Below are positions 23,541-33,730 of a DNA stretch of 64,000 bases, one piece after another. A program made the translations under genes and the position numbers. Numbering within the stretch: the stretch's first letter is position 1; the number at the start of each line of letters is the position of its first letter. The notes beneath the pieces were generated by a model. It searched no databases. It saw only the letters and a program-made list of their open reading frames with translations, and was not told the origin of the DNA. The stretch is from Kalaharituber pfeilii (taxonomy: Eukaryota; Ascomycota; Pezizomycetes; Pezizales; Pezizaceae): NCBI GenBank assembly GCA_015179045.1, contig WHUZ01000103.1:1-64000 (forward strand), given 5' to 3'.

Positions 23541-24310
23541 AATTTCACCACCGACGTTGTGTTCTGCGAGCGGACCAGAACAATTCATCAGCAAACCGCA
23601 CTAGGAGGATGTAGTTACAGGAGTACATGGGATTTGAGATTATTGTTAGGTTTGTATTGGCACAGCGCGAATTGAATGGTCTAGAGTATTTCCTAAATTA
23701 GTTTCCCATGCATTTATTCCCCATCCGGTATCAAATCCAGAGACATGCAGCAAGCAGGATATCCCGTGTTTACCATCTAACTACTGCAAATCGAATCATA
23801 TCTTGTATCTCATTGGACATCCGATACATAACGCTGCAAAAGTTAGTTTTCACTTGGCCGAAAATATATAGGAGCTGAGAGGCAGATAAGGTATTGCCAA
23901 GGAAAAAATAATTTTTTTTTTCTTTCTTTTTTTTTTTTTTCTTTCTTTTTTTTTTTTTTTTTTTTAGATTCGACTTCTTTCTAGCACACTCCCTATTTTG
24001 CCTCCAGAGGAGGCATATATATTTCTTAAAAGAACAATGTGCCGGGAGGCCTGTGAGAAGAGAGGGAGTCGAGGTCTGTTCGACGTGGCAGGATTGTGAG
24101 TACGGTAGATAGACACAAAGGACTGAGAGCATGGAAATTCAGATTAAGATAGGCAGATGGTTCGGGTCTGCTCTGGACTGCTCGCAATCGGACTTAACTC
24201 TCGAGAGGACTGGGCCATTCACGAACGTCCCAGTCCTTTCACGAATAAAACCTTTTCGCACTCGTAGATGAAAGCTTTCTCCACACAGATAGTAGAGTTG
24301 TTACCAGGTC
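23541..24310. other. No gene seen
   Basis: Pyrimidine-rich stretch at 23,911-23,965 (T-runs with C). No recognisable gene. Confidence 0.4.
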
Positions 24311-24385
24311 TTTTTTTTTTTTTTTTTTTTCCTTTTCTGAGGACATAACCCTGCATACAAGTTTCAAGGTCATGGAGGCAGTAAC
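24311..24385 (-). mobile_element. Tail-2 variant relic with poly(T)
   Basis: T-run, then GGACATAACCCTGCATACAA and GTTTCAAGGTCATGGAGG, a diverged tail-2 of the 19,040 subtype. No duplication was assigned. Confidence 0.55.
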
Positions 24386-24489
24386 AATATGTCCGTTACA
24401 GTCAATATTGCCATGTTCTATTTGGCCGCCTATGTTTATAATTCTTTAGCTCTATTGTGTAAAAAGCCTTTATATATGAGTTGATTTCG

Positions 24490-24567
24490 CTACTTGGGGT
24501 ACCCGGCAGGAAGTGTGTGACAATGGCTTATAAAATTAAGCCCTCGCTCAGGAATTGATGACGACGC
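24490..24567 (+). pseudogene. Ty3/gypsy integrase fragment, left of MULE
   Basis: The last 40 bp before the MULE read DNG...ALAQELMTT with stops. They continue in frame into the right-hand fragment (TYQIQNVRITMYHPQSNG) when the MULE and one target-site copy are removed. This is the core of a retroviral-type integrase between the second catalytic Asp and the Glu-containing segment. The upstream part of the element is not recognisable. Confidence 0.7.
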
Positions 24568-24734
24568 AAAACCTCTCGGGACAGGCACTTTCTGCCTGTA
24601 CGCACACTGGCCGTTTTTCTCACTTATGATCGCCTGGTCTCAGCCTGGGCCTCAGCTTGAGTCCGAGCTGGCCATGGAATTGCCCCAAGATGCCGGTAGC
24701 CTCCGCTTGTCTGAGAGTGCTTTCACTTGATCTG

Positions 24735-24890
24735 CCGGTAGCTTCCGCTTGATCTGAGAGTACGTCCCGCTTGGTCTGAGAGTTCAACGTCCCGCTTGGT
24801 CTGAGAGTTCAACGTCCCGCTTGGTCCGAGAGTACAACGTCCCGCTCGGTCTGAGGGTACAATGTCCCGCTCAGTCTGAGGGTAGGTTCA
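24735..24890 (+). repeat. MULE subterminal tandem repeats
   Basis: About six tandem copies of a unit of roughly 25 bp built on GTCCCGCTTGGTCTGAGAG at the left end; the right end (27,418-27,470) has two or three. Such arrays often bind the transposase. The difference in copy number is the main asymmetry between the two ends. Confidence 0.75.
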
Positions 24891-25078
24891 GCTTGATCTA
24901 AGCTTATCCTGAAGGCATTCTTATGACTGGCCTAATATAGTAAATATTGCAACTGTAGTGGCTATAAATGGACATGTTGTTGTCGGCAATCAAGTAGATA
25001 TCATTCAGCACTTTCACTGATAAACACGCTCCGAATTCATTACCTTTTCTGCTATTCTATATATATCCAGTGTATAAT

Positions 25079-27361
25079 ATGTCTCTAAGTCCTAATATGG
25101 CTACGCAGCAGGGTTGGGTGCCGCATCCTGATCTTCCACCAAGCCTTCGCCCAGCAGTTCAAAGTTACGTTGATGCTATCCCAGCTTATGAGAGACTTCC
25201 GCCCCTTGCAGATGAGCGATTTGCAGACCCAGATAGTGCTTATGACCGAATTCAAAATGCAGCTTTCTGTGCTGGGTTTGCAATTGCAAAGCAATGTGGG
25301 TCATTGAAACAGGGACGAGTGAGATTTTGGTGTGTACACTCAGGAATGGCACGCGATACCCATAAGATTACCGAAGATAGTAGAAAAAGGGAAACAAATA
25401 GCTTGAAAAAGGATTGTCCATATCGGATCTATGTCTCATTGAGGTCCATTCGAAATCCAAATCAGGCTGATGCCAGTGGATCCGAGTCAGAAACAGCATG
25501 GCAGATTGGTATAACTCATAATGGTCATAACCATCCTATGGCATCAAATCCACTTGTATATCAGATTCACGAAAAGCGCCATCCAGACTATATTCACCTT
25601 CAGGCTCAAGCGCGCGCTTTACGAACTGCACATGTTTCCTACAACACTTCACTTCGTGTAATGAGCCAGAATCAAGAAACATTGCGCTTACGTGCAAGTA
25701 CATTTTACAATACCGTGAGATCGAATCCTTCTATGAATACACCAGGCCAAGTTCTTGAAAATATTCGCAAAGGTCTTACGGCAGCTGGATTCATATACCG
25801 ATCACGATATTCCTATACCTATCGCCATGGAAATCCAATTCCAGAGTCTAAACAGCTTGAGCAACTCTTCTTTTGTACGCCAGATCAAATCTACTTGGCA
25901 CAGCGATTTGTTTCCGATTTCTGTATGCAAATTGATGCAACATTCTCTACAAATATTCTCCAAATGCCACTCTCTTCATGTGTTGGGATAACGAATACTG
26001 GCTTGACATTTCCATTTGCACGAAGCTTCATACGTTCAGAAAGCCAAGAGGCATTTGATTTTATTTTTACTTGTTTGGGAGAGTTGATTTGGTCAGATAC
26101 ATCAGAGTTTCTATTTCCGAACATTGTTCTTGCAGATCAAGCACAAGGTTTGATTGCATGCCTTGCTAATAGCAGTAATGCTATGACCTCGGTAGTTCAA
26201 CATCAATTGTGCGAGTGGCATGCAGCTGAAAACATCAAAGCACGACTTACCAACTCTGGCCATTATGACAAACTTAAGCGGAATGAGCTTGCAGGGTATG
26301 TTTGGCGATACATCAAATCCTCAACATCTGAGCAGTTAGAGGATAATCGGAATGCACTTAAAGCACAGCTTCATGATACTGAAGTTATGTATTTAGAGAA
26401 TAATTGGTTTTGTAAAGAGAACCAATTTATTCGTCTATATACTTATAGGCTGTCAAATTTAGGATGTTATTCAACACAGCGGACCAAAAGCTATCACCGG
26501 CCTCTCAAAGCAGCATTAAGTCCACAATCATCACTGCAAGATGCAGTTGCAGCCCTAACAGATCATATTCGGACTCTTACTTTTCGGGTTGCTGAATCAG
26601 AGGCTGATAGTCGTACTAAGATTCCTATTAGCCTCCCGAATTCCTTACATAGCCTTTGTGGTGTTATCACACATTATGCTCTCAATTTTATTCGAACTGA
26701 GTGGCTAAAGGCATGTACCGCTACATTAGAAGAGGAGGACTGTCAATGTACAATACGAAATCAATTTCAGCTTCCATGTTATCATGAGCTTAAGCCTTTT
26801 GTCTCTACTTCCAATATTCCACTATCCTTAATTCATTCTCGTTGGTACCTCAATTCTTCTCAACTTTCACCAGCTGGGTCTAGTGCTACTCCCGGACCCA
26901 GTCTTCCAACACATGCCAGAACCCTGCAACCAACCTTGATTGAGACAACAGTAAAGCTAGAGGAGTTTCATGCTCAGCTACCAGTTGAGCAGGCTCAACG
27001 ATTTGCTTCCTTTCAAGCTCGTCAGGCTGCACAACTTATCCGTCAATTTCAAAGTCGACACGAAATTGAAGAACGAATTCCTGAAGTTCTTCCTCCTACA
27101 CCTACTCCAAGGGCACAAACTTTAAAGCGGCTACGGCAACAAACTGCCAATGAACTCGCAGAAAACCGTCAGAGGCAACGAGTCGCTAGGGCTGTACATC
27201 TCGAGTCTGGGGCGGCAGCCAGGGCTGGGGTGGCAACAGGGGCTGGGGCGGCATTACGTGGATCTGGATCTAGACGTGGAAAAAGACAGGGATATGCACG
27301 TGGCAGGGCACCATCACCAGGACTTAATGAAACACAAGATCTTATTGTTGTAGCTAGATAG
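25079..27361 (+). CDS. MULE transposase
   Basis: 760 residues from the ATG at 25079 (a GTG three codons upstream is in frame but less likely). The N-terminal FAR1/FLYWCH-like zinc domain shows FWC, DCPY and the HNGHNHP end (roughly residues 80-165). The DDE core includes IDATFST (Asp near 286), VLADQAQG (Asp near 353) and the MULE-type CEWHAAEN (Cys near 378). A SWIM zinc finger CQC...CYH begins near 555. The C-terminus is basic and glycine/alanine-rich (GAALRGSGSRRGKRQGY), probably for nuclear localisation or DNA binding. It cuts out and reinserts the element. The uninterrupted frame between long inverted repeats suggests it may be functional. Confidence 0.92.
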   Translation: MSLSPNMATQQGWVPHPDLPPSLRPAVQSYVDAIPAYERLPPLADERFADPDSAYDRIQNAAFCAGFAIAKQCGSLKQGRVRFWCVHSGMARDTHKITEDSRKRETNSLKKDCPYRIYVSLRSIRNPNQADASGSESETAWQIGITHNGHNHPMASNPLVYQIHEKRHPDYIHLQAQARALRTAHVSYNTSLRVMSQNQETLRLRASTFYNTVRSNPSMNTPGQVLENIRKGLTAAGFIYRSRYSYTYRHGNPIPESKQLEQLFFCTPDQIYLAQRFVSDFCMQIDATFSTNILQMPLSSCVGITNTGLTFPFARSFIRSESQEAFDFIFTCLGELIWSDTSEFLFPNIVLADQAQGLIACLANSSNAMTSVVQHQLCEWHAAENIKARLTNSGHYDKLKRNELAGYVWRYIKSSTSEQLEDNRNALKAQLHDTEVMYLENNWFCKENQFIRLYTYRLSNLGCYSTQRTKSYHRPLKAALSPQSSLQDAVAALTDHIRTLTFRVAESEADSRTKIPISLPNSLHSLCGVITHYALNFIRTEWLKACTATLEEEDCQCTIRNQFQLPCYHELKPFVSTSNIPLSLIHSRWYLNSSQLSPAGSSATPGPSLPTHARTLQPTLIETTVKLEEFHAQLPVEQAQRFASFQARQAAQLIRQFQSRHEIEERIPEVLPPTPTPRAQTLKRLRQQTANELAENRQRQRVARAVHLESGAAARAGVATGAGAALRGSGSRRGKRQGYARGRAPSPGLNETQDLIVVAR

Positions 27362-27654
27362 TTCAGCCCTCGTACAGTAGCTTTGTATTTTAGCTCAATA
27401 TATATTAGTTATATTCTCAGACCGAGCGGGATGTTGTACTCTCAGACCAAGCGGGACGTACTCTCAGATCAAGCGGAAGCTACCGGCAGATCAAGTGAAA
27501 GCACTCTCAGACAAGCGGAGGCTACCGGCATCTTGGGGCAATTCCATGACCAGCTCGGACTCCAGCTGAGGCCCAGGCTGAGACCAGGCGATCATAAGTG
27601 AGAAAAAACGGCCAGTGTGCGTACAGGCAGAAAGTGCCTGTCCCGAGAGGTTTT

Positions 27655-27920
27655 GATGACGACGTATCAGATCCAGAACGTCAGAATTACAATGTATCAC
27701 CCACAGTCCAATGGGCTTCTCGAGCGCGGATATCAGCAAATTGTCGATGCACTCTCAAAGATTGGAAAGAAACAGGTACGCCGCTTACCCGCAGTTTTGT
27801 GGGCAGACTGCACTACCACTCGCACATCACCCTGATACCCGCCCTATAAGCTTGTGTTCGTCCAGGATTGTGTTCTACCTATCGAGGTAACCGCATTGTC
27901 ATTGGCCAGGGTTGACAGGC
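27655..27920 (+). pseudogene. Ty3/gypsy integrase fragment, right of MULE
   Basis: Reads TTYQIQNVRITMYHPQSNG then LLERGYQQIVDALSKIGKKQ and LPAVLWADCTTTRTS, matching the C-terminal half of the integrase core, including the Glu in LLERG. Frameshifts follow, and recognisable coding ends near 27,920. Confidence 0.85.
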
Positions 27921-28670
27921 AGTTATTAGATGAGGTATTGTTCGTTCGATGCAATTAATGAAATGGTAATATCTACTTCCTATTATTTCCCTTTTTGGTA
28001 CATTTACTTTGGAACGGGGGGGCATTACCATGCTGTAGCGCGGCGATGTTCTCTTGCTCAGGACTTGGTACTCCTTATTCTAATGTTGCTTTCTTGCTAT
28101 GGGTGCCTTTGCTCCCGTAAGCATTCTAGGTGTGCTAGATTTCTTGGTAGTGGCTAGATGCCGATACGGTAGCAGAACTTGCAGGGGTTCTTTGATTACC
28201 CTATATGGCAACACAGTAACTAAATCAGCATTCTTGGGGTCAACATTGTCTCGGGTCATGTCTAGACAGGCGTGCTGAAGTAATACAGTACCTGACATGG
28301 TGGAGGATCCTGATATCACTATCTATAACTGTGTGACTTTGAAATCTCATTTAGAGCAAGAGACATACTTGAAGCAAGTCTGGTAACTTGCTGAGAATTG
28401 TTCTAAGAAAACTGTAATCAGATAGCAATTGCAAAATGTGTTGATTATTCAATCGATCAAAGACTGTATGTGAGCCTTTGACTTATGTGCTTGGATCGCC
28501 AGTACTCCCAAGTTGGCAGGCTTCCATGCAAAGCCGCTGCCTTCGGGGGCACAATACAGTTTTTTTTTTTTCGCGAACAAGAACATGTTTCTGATGGGGC
28601 AAAAAAGCAGGAACCAAAGCAAGTTCTGAAGAGGCTATTACAAAGAAGTGGTTGGCGTGTTTTCTCAATC
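27921..28670. other. No gene recognised
   Basis: May be decayed downstream Ty3 sequence. Short frames only. Confidence 0.35.
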
Positions 28671-28683
28671 AGCAGTAACGATT

Positions 28684-28737
28684 TTTTCTTTTTTTTTATA
28701 TCATTGATCGCTTGCCGCCCGAGGGGCTATAGCGATT
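28684..28737 (-). mobile_element. Minimal tail-1 retroposon
   Basis: T-run, then the hairpin with inner stem GCCC-CTC-GGGC and closing pair ATCGC/GCGAT. Perfect 13-bp duplication AGCAGTAACGATT (28671-28683, 28738-28750). Confidence 0.9.
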
Positions 28738-28750
28738 AGCAGTAACGATT

Positions 28751-29057
28751 GAATTACATTCCGGGAGAGAAATTTAACACAAGCTTGCAAACGGTTTGCT
28801 AATCTACAGGTAATGCCAATCCGTCTCGTCAAGGCTGCAACTGAATTGAGAAGGATGTAGAGGAAGGTCTACCAGACCTTGGGGTTGAGCTCTTGAAGAT
28901 ATTCCCGCATGCTTCCACAGAACATTAGTTCCTAAGCTGGGCATAGCTTATACATTGTCCAGCTTTTCTCGATACAAGAGGCCCAGTTGGGAGGTGGGGT
29001 GTGCCTGCATTTAGATTGCTCTCCGCAAATTGACATTGGGTGGCTGTATAGAGGACG
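28751..29057. other. No gene seen
   Basis: Nothing recognised. Confidence 0.4.
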
Positions 29058-29073
29058 TGTCAGGGCCTACGCA

Positions 29074-29253
29074 TTCATTTTCCTTCTCACTTACTTCCTT
29101 GTATTCTCGCCATAGCCCATAGGGCGGCACGCGAGTATTGATATATAAAAAAAAAAAAAAAAAAAAAACTTCCTTGTATTTAGAACCTCGCCATAGCCCA
29201 CAGGGCGGCAAGCGAGTAATGATAAAAAAAAAAAAATAATAAAATAAAAATAA
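29074..29253 (+). mobile_element. Tail-1 retroposon carrying a nested minimal tail-1 copy
   Basis: Flanked by AGGGCCTACGCA (29062-29073 and 29254-29265). Without the nested copy it is about 105 bp: 3'-UTR-like sequence ending CTTGTATTTAGAACCTCGCC, the hairpin, and an A-rich end with TAATAAAATAAAAATAA interruptions. Confidence 0.85.
29106..29167 (+). mobile_element. Minimal tail-1 retroposon nested in another tail-1 copy
   Basis: CTCGCCATAGCCC..GGGCGGCACGCGAG with poly(A), between perfect 13-bp repeats ACTTCCTTGTATT (29093-29105, 29168-29180). Confidence 0.9.
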
Positions 29254-29385
29254 AGGGCCTACGCAGGAAGTGGATATCTACCCATATTGACGCGTAAAGC
29301 TGCTAGTGACAATTCGGCCTGATCAACCGATAGCTACAGTTGGGCAATGAAACATGGGTCAGGCACAGATGTGTATTGCAAGGAT

Positions 29386-29886
29386 CTGGCGGCATGGTCA
29401 TAGCACAGTGTCAGTCCCCGGACAGACCCCTAAGACCAAGCCAATCAATGGACCTCCAGGAGCAGAACCACTGAACAGACCTCCAAGAGCGGAGTCATTG
29501 GATGGACCTCTAGATGAGGTGAGGAAGTGGCTGAGGGATATTTATAGATTTAACACCATGATATTATAGCAAACTACAGTACTGGCAAACTATAAGAAGG
29601 GCCAGCAAGAGCTGACCTCTCAAAGGTCAAGCACAAAGCGACGCCCTAAGTTACACCCTCATATTTGTTACATCATTGTGGAAACCGTAACTGGATGTAC
29701 CATACGTTGCGAAGCTGAGAAGAAGCATTATGCCGCTACTGCTGCAGGGCTGCATGGTGCGCAGGTGGAAGTGAACCCATTTACCCAGCATCCAGACAAT
29801 TCTTGGGTTTTGAAGTAACGTCCGGTCATCAATTCATGGTAGTTGATGTCACCCCAACAAGACTGGCTGGCGTGAGGGTCTATAAC
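29386..29886. other. Interval between LTR-like repeats; no gene recognised
   Basis: A 71-codon frame (29354-29569) contains a local repetition (PPGAEPLNRPPRAESLDGP). No retrotransposon protein motif is visible. Confidence 0.35.
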
Positions 29887-29895
29887 TATGTACTC

Positions 29896-29900
29896 GCCCT

Positions 29901-29932
<32 letters not shown>

Positions 29933-30156
29933 CATATCATTACTCGCATGCCGCCTTGAGTGCTATGGCGAGATTAGGTATATAAGAGATAATGATATGA
30001 AGTAATGATATGAAAAATAGAAGAAGGTAAACATGTAAAATCAGAGTTTGAAAATAAGACCAAATCAGGCCAGAAATCCATGTTTTTACTCTTCCATTTG
30101 GCTCATCAATCTAAGTAAGTCGCCCTGCCATAGCGAACAGTTGCAAGCGGGATTAC

Positions 30157-30187
<31 letters not shown>
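29896..30187 (+). mobile_element. Minimal tail-2 retroposon split by a tail-1 insertion
   Basis: Tail-2 pieces GCCCTGCCAT (29896-29905) and AGCGAACAGTTGCAAGCGGG plus poly(A) (30132-30187) rejoin when the tail-1 insert is removed. The outer duplication is TATGTACTC (29887-29895 and 30188-30196). Confidence 0.85.
29906..30119 (-). mobile_element. Tail-1 retroposon, 214 bp, inside tail-2
   Basis: T-run of about 28, then the reversed hairpin and some 140 bp of 3'-UTR-like sequence. Perfect 12-bp duplication TCGCCCTGCCAT (29894-29905 and 30120-30131), made from the host tail-2 element itself. Confidence 0.9.
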
Positions 30188-30190
<3 letters not shown>

Positions 30191-30349
30191 GTACTCCGGA
30201 GAGTTAAATGACGCTGCGGTGGAGACCTCTGCAGCTGGATAACAGATCCAACAAGCCACACGGCTGGTTACCCTTTTTTTGGTAATGGCAATGACAAATT
30301 TGGAACGGGGCAAGGGATGTTGAAGGAAGGTGGACGTAAAAGCGTTTCT

Positions 30350-30490
30350 GTCACGGGCCTACCCAGAGAGGCTGGGGATATCCACGTCAGCTGACCCGTA
30401 ACGGCTGCTAGTGGACATTCGGCCTGATTAATCGATAGCTATAGCGGGGCAATACAATTGACAGGTCGGGTCACGGAAGCGTATCACAAG
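30350..30490 (+). repeat. LTR-like direct repeat, copy 2
   Basis: Starts TGTCACGGGCCTACCC; shares GATATCCACG, GGCTGCTAGTG and TTCGGCCTGATTAATCGATA with copy 1. Confidence 0.5.
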
Positions 30491-30634
30491 CAGAGCAGTA
30501 CGTCGATATTGTTTGTTCAAGCATAGATAGCGTAAACAATAGAATATACAGTAGGCATGCACAGGGAGTTGGCAATAGAAGGAGAGCCTTCTGCCCTCGA
30601 GAGATGGTGAAGCTTTAGCGTTGTCCGAGTTTAA

Positions 30635-30885
30635 TTTTTTTTTTTTTTCAATGTCATTACTCGTATGCCGCCCTGCGGGCTATGGCGAAATTAACTCCAT
30701 ATGAAAATAAGGAAATGAACAGCTAATGGACATAAAACCAGTGGAACATGCGGTGAAAAGAAAAACCCCGGAGAAATTCAATTCAACGTCCCGCCCACTG
30801 CAGCATCTCTGTCAGGGGGTCTCGCCCGCCTTCCTTTGCCTTCGGTGGGTCCTTCACTGCCTCCGCTCCCCCTGGCCACTTGTGA
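30635..30885 (-). mobile_element. LINE 3' fragment with tail-1
   Basis: T-run, reversed tail-1 hairpin, then about 200 bp matching the 3' end of the LINE at 15.5-17.0 kb (GTCCCGCCCACT.., CTTCGGTGGGTCCTTCACTG, CCCCTGGCCACT), where homology stops abruptly near 30,885. A 5'-truncated copy; duplication not identified. Confidence 0.8.
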
Positions 30886-30976
30886 ATCGTAAGGCAGTAG
30901 TGGATACGATCTCTCTATCTTACAACATCACAGTGATCAATCTTTAAGTTCATTTTTCATGCCTCTGCTCAAGCCT

Positions 30977-31064
30977 ACCTCCTTTCACATCTTATGTACC
31001 TAAACCTCGCCATAGCCCATAGGGCGGCACGCGAGTAATGATAGATAAAAAAAAAAAAAAAAAA
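30977..31064 (+). mobile_element. Tail-1 retroposon, 88 bp
   Basis: Short 3'-UTR piece, hairpin and poly(A). Duplication CTGCTCAAGCCT / CTGCTCAGGTCT (30965-30976, 31065-31076) has two mismatches. Confidence 0.75.
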
Positions 31065-31076
31065 CTGCTCAGGTCT

Positions 31077-31910
31077 CTAAATTTAAAACGGTGGCTTACC
31101 ATGTGTTTTGCCATGCCAAGTATTGCCGGCACACGTTACCATATGGACTAGTATCTTAGGCATTATGGCATAGCTTAGTGGACTTATTACTAGGAGATAA
31201 CCTCGCAACAAGCGTCCAAATTTAGCACTAGAGAGGCCGCATGTCCGACGTCAATAGCGTGTGCATGGAACGAGAATCTAATGAATCACAGGATTTCTTA
31301 TCTAGACTTCGAGAGCTCTATCCAAAATGCGAAACCGAGTACCAATATTTCCTTCATCTAGGCACCGCCGACGACGGTCCTAGAATGCAGTTCGTGGATT
31401 GGGAACACATGTTACCTTGTGTCGAAAACCATACATTTCCCGAAAACCTCTACCCTGAATAGAAGATGAAGGGGCCGCAGATGGGGCTACATTAGAGAGT
31501 GCTGTGGTTCTGAGATCCGAATACGGTGAGGTTTAGTGGTATTGCATATCGCGGGTCCAAGGGCTTGCTTGTTATGGTCAGTGATTGCAGGAGAGTATAT
31601 TTGAATAATTATCTAGTGATGGGGCCCCTTTAAAACGAGATTACTTCGTTGATTATGCAGTCGACGGCTCATACTTTTGGATACCCTATACATCCAATTA
31701 ACAAAAGTTGAGTGAGTGGAAACCCTATCGACATATATACGGAAGGTGCTAAGACACGTAAAAGACGAGATATAGTTACACGCGGAATGATGAACAAGGC
31801 TGGGTGAACTCGTCTGATCATAAGAAAAGAAGTAGTTGGTGAGAGTGGACGGACAAACAGGGCACGAAAGGTACTGTAGATGAAGCAACCAGACTAAGCG
31901 TCGCTGAACT
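31077..31910. other. Small open frame, no recognised gene
   Basis: A 73-codon frame at 31241-31462 (MSDVNSVCMERESNESQDFL...) has a protein-like acidic composition and an ATG in reasonable context, but I recognise no family and see no introns joining it to other exons. Confidence 0.3.
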
Positions 31911-31922
31911 TTACACTGCAGT

Positions 31923-31983
31923 ACCTCGCCATAGCCTATCAGGCGGCACGCGAGTGATGATATTAAAAAAAAAAAAAAAAAAA
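31923..31983 (+). mobile_element. Minimal tail-1 retroposon
   Basis: ACCTCGCCATAGCCT then ATC and AGGCGGCACGCGAG, with poly(A). Duplication TTACACTGCAGT / TTACAGTGCAGT (31911-31922, 31984-31995) has one mismatch. Inner stem is the GCCT/AGGC version. Confidence 0.85.
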
Positions 31984-31995
31984 TTACAGTGCAGT

Positions 31996-33420
31996 TTTCC
32001 CTTGCTATACCGGTGTGATAAAGGCTCAACATTATCCACTGTCTTGCACAGGGTGCCGGTATCTAGAGCTGGCAGAACGAAATCTCAAGGGCGGTCTCAA
32101 TAGTCAAATGTCAAGGAAAGGATCATGTGTGGCCTGTAGTCTTGTCTGCGATTTCTGGTCTGCCTGATTCTATACCTGCGTATCCATTTCTTTCTCTGCT
32201 TGCTTGCTTGCCCATAGAGTCTTATCTACAACAATTTATAGACCACCTTCACCTTCCAACTGAGCCTATACATCCACACCTCGCTTGCTAAATATAAGCT
32301 CGCTTCCTTAGCATATATACGCATCATCAATAGCCCTACCGATGAGTACCGCTCCGGCCCGCGTTTAGCCTTATTCTTTCCATCGGTACCATGGTTACCA
32401 CCATACCGGACGCGCTAAGAATACCTGGCACTTACCCTGAGTAATATTTGCTACACCGGATCCGCCTTGAACATGCTTACTAAACTTGACGTTACATAAT
32501 TAATCATTTGTCGATCCACTTTCCAATCAGGCAATTTCCATTATTTTTACTGCCCATCCCTATTGTAGTTGTGCCAAGGGTTTTGTTTTATAATCGAACT
32601 TTGCGATACCGGACGAAAAGGGCCGGATTTTACAGATCTGGCAAGGGAAAACTGTACGCTCACTGGCCAAGGCTGCCTCTGCTAGCAAGTCATAGTACCC
32701 CGGTGTTTTGACAGCCAGCCGAAAAACCCCACTGGGGATGATGCAATTTAATTAGAGGGGATTTGCAAGATGCAAGTTGCTAGAGGAATTATTGAGAAAT
32801 ATTGCCGTAGCAACGAAGTGTTTGTAGCGCCGTTCAGGCCATATATACAGCTTAATTACCAGCGAGTATACCGGTGAAACCCCTTTTCTGGAGATAACTT
32901 GGGCTTGATACCAAATCATATTTTTATAGCCTGCCATCTCCAGTATGTTCAGACACTCCTCTATCATCACAATCAAAGAGAATAGCTTCTCAAGCAAGTC
33001 GTGAATTAAGAAATACCAGCCAAACTCCACCTCTTAACTACTCCGAATGCACTCCCAGTTGGGCAGCAACGATCCAGATTGAACGCTAAGGTTGTACCAA
33101 GAATTCTACACAAGTCACAAACCTAAATCACTTGCAGAATCCCTATGGGCTATTACGGTTATTTTTGCGCTTAATAATCATGCTTTGTAGTTACTCTAGC
33201 AACTTTACCCACGTGATTGCAAAATCCCCCTAATATAGTCACAATTTAACGCTTCAGAGTAAGTCACTTTCACGCCACTAGTATTTGCCGACCACTTGAC
33301 TAAAGACTCACGCATATCATCTATTTTTACCCCGAGGACGGAGCCCGGCGCCCCTCAGTAAATTTTGGGAGAAATCCAAATACAGCATTTCGCTGTGTCC
33401 TAGCGAGTAAGGGCACTGAC
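31996..33420. other. No gene recognised
   Basis: Only short frames (for example 32752-33030 minus). No repeat recognised until the T-run at 33,421. Confidence 0.4.
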
Positions 33421-33558
33421 TTTTTTTTTTTTTTTTTTTTTTGCCCAGGAGCGAACTCAGCTTGCTGAGGAGTGGATGGGTTGGTTACAAGCGACTCAGT
33501 GTTTTTCGTCCCAATGTGGTCATATTGCCAAGAAATTTGGTCAAATTGCCAAGACCTA

Positions 33559-33642
33559 ACGTCAGCTCAGACCTGCTGTCGGCTCCGACCTGCCATCGGC
33601 TCAGACCTGCCATCGGCTCAGACCTACTGTCAGCTATTATAG
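33559..33642. repeat. Minisatellite, about 17-bp unit
   Basis: About five imperfect copies of CTCAGACCTGCCATCGG. A second small array (about 18-bp unit TAGAACCAGCCGGAAAGCC) lies at 33,835-33,910. Confidence 0.7.
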
Positions 33643-33656
33643 TACTATAGTTACAG

Positions 33657-33730
33657 GAATCGCAGCCACTCGTCGTAAGTACTCCTGGTTGCGCCTCACG
33701 CCGGATTGAACCCAGTCGCATTTGACTTCT
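33657..33730 (-). repeat. Dispersed repeat, inverted partner of 49,150-49,228
   Basis: On the minus strand about 70 bp share ATGCGACTGGGTTCAATCCG, GGCGCAACCAG-like and TACTTACGACGAGTGGC blocks with 49,150-49,228. GGTTCAATCC resembles a Pol III B box, but no well-spaced A box was found. Confidence 0.65.

Larger units (their letters stand above)
24568..27654 (+). mobile_element. MULE (Mutator-like element), apparently complete
   Basis: A 3087-bp element with long inverted termini (24568 to about 24,800 and about 27,420-27,654) that look nearly identical over some 230 bp, starting AAAACCTCTCGGGACAGG. Flanked by GATGACGACGC / GATGACGACGT (24557-24567, 27655-27665), an 11-bp duplication with one mismatch, within the MULE range of 9-11 bp. 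It carries one intact transposase gene. Near-identical ends and an open frame point to a recent insertion. Confidence 0.92.
29058..29385 (+). repeat. LTR-like direct repeat, copy 1 (interrupted by tail-1)
   Basis: Starts TGTCAGGGCCTACGCA. After the tail-1 insert it continues GTGGATATCTAC...GCTGCTAGTG and TTCGGCCTGATCAACCGATA. Ordered similarity to 30,350-30,490 is clear although diverged. TG start and spacing of about 1.3 kb suggest remnants of an LTR pair or two solo LTRs. The 3' end is unclear. Confidence 0.5.
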
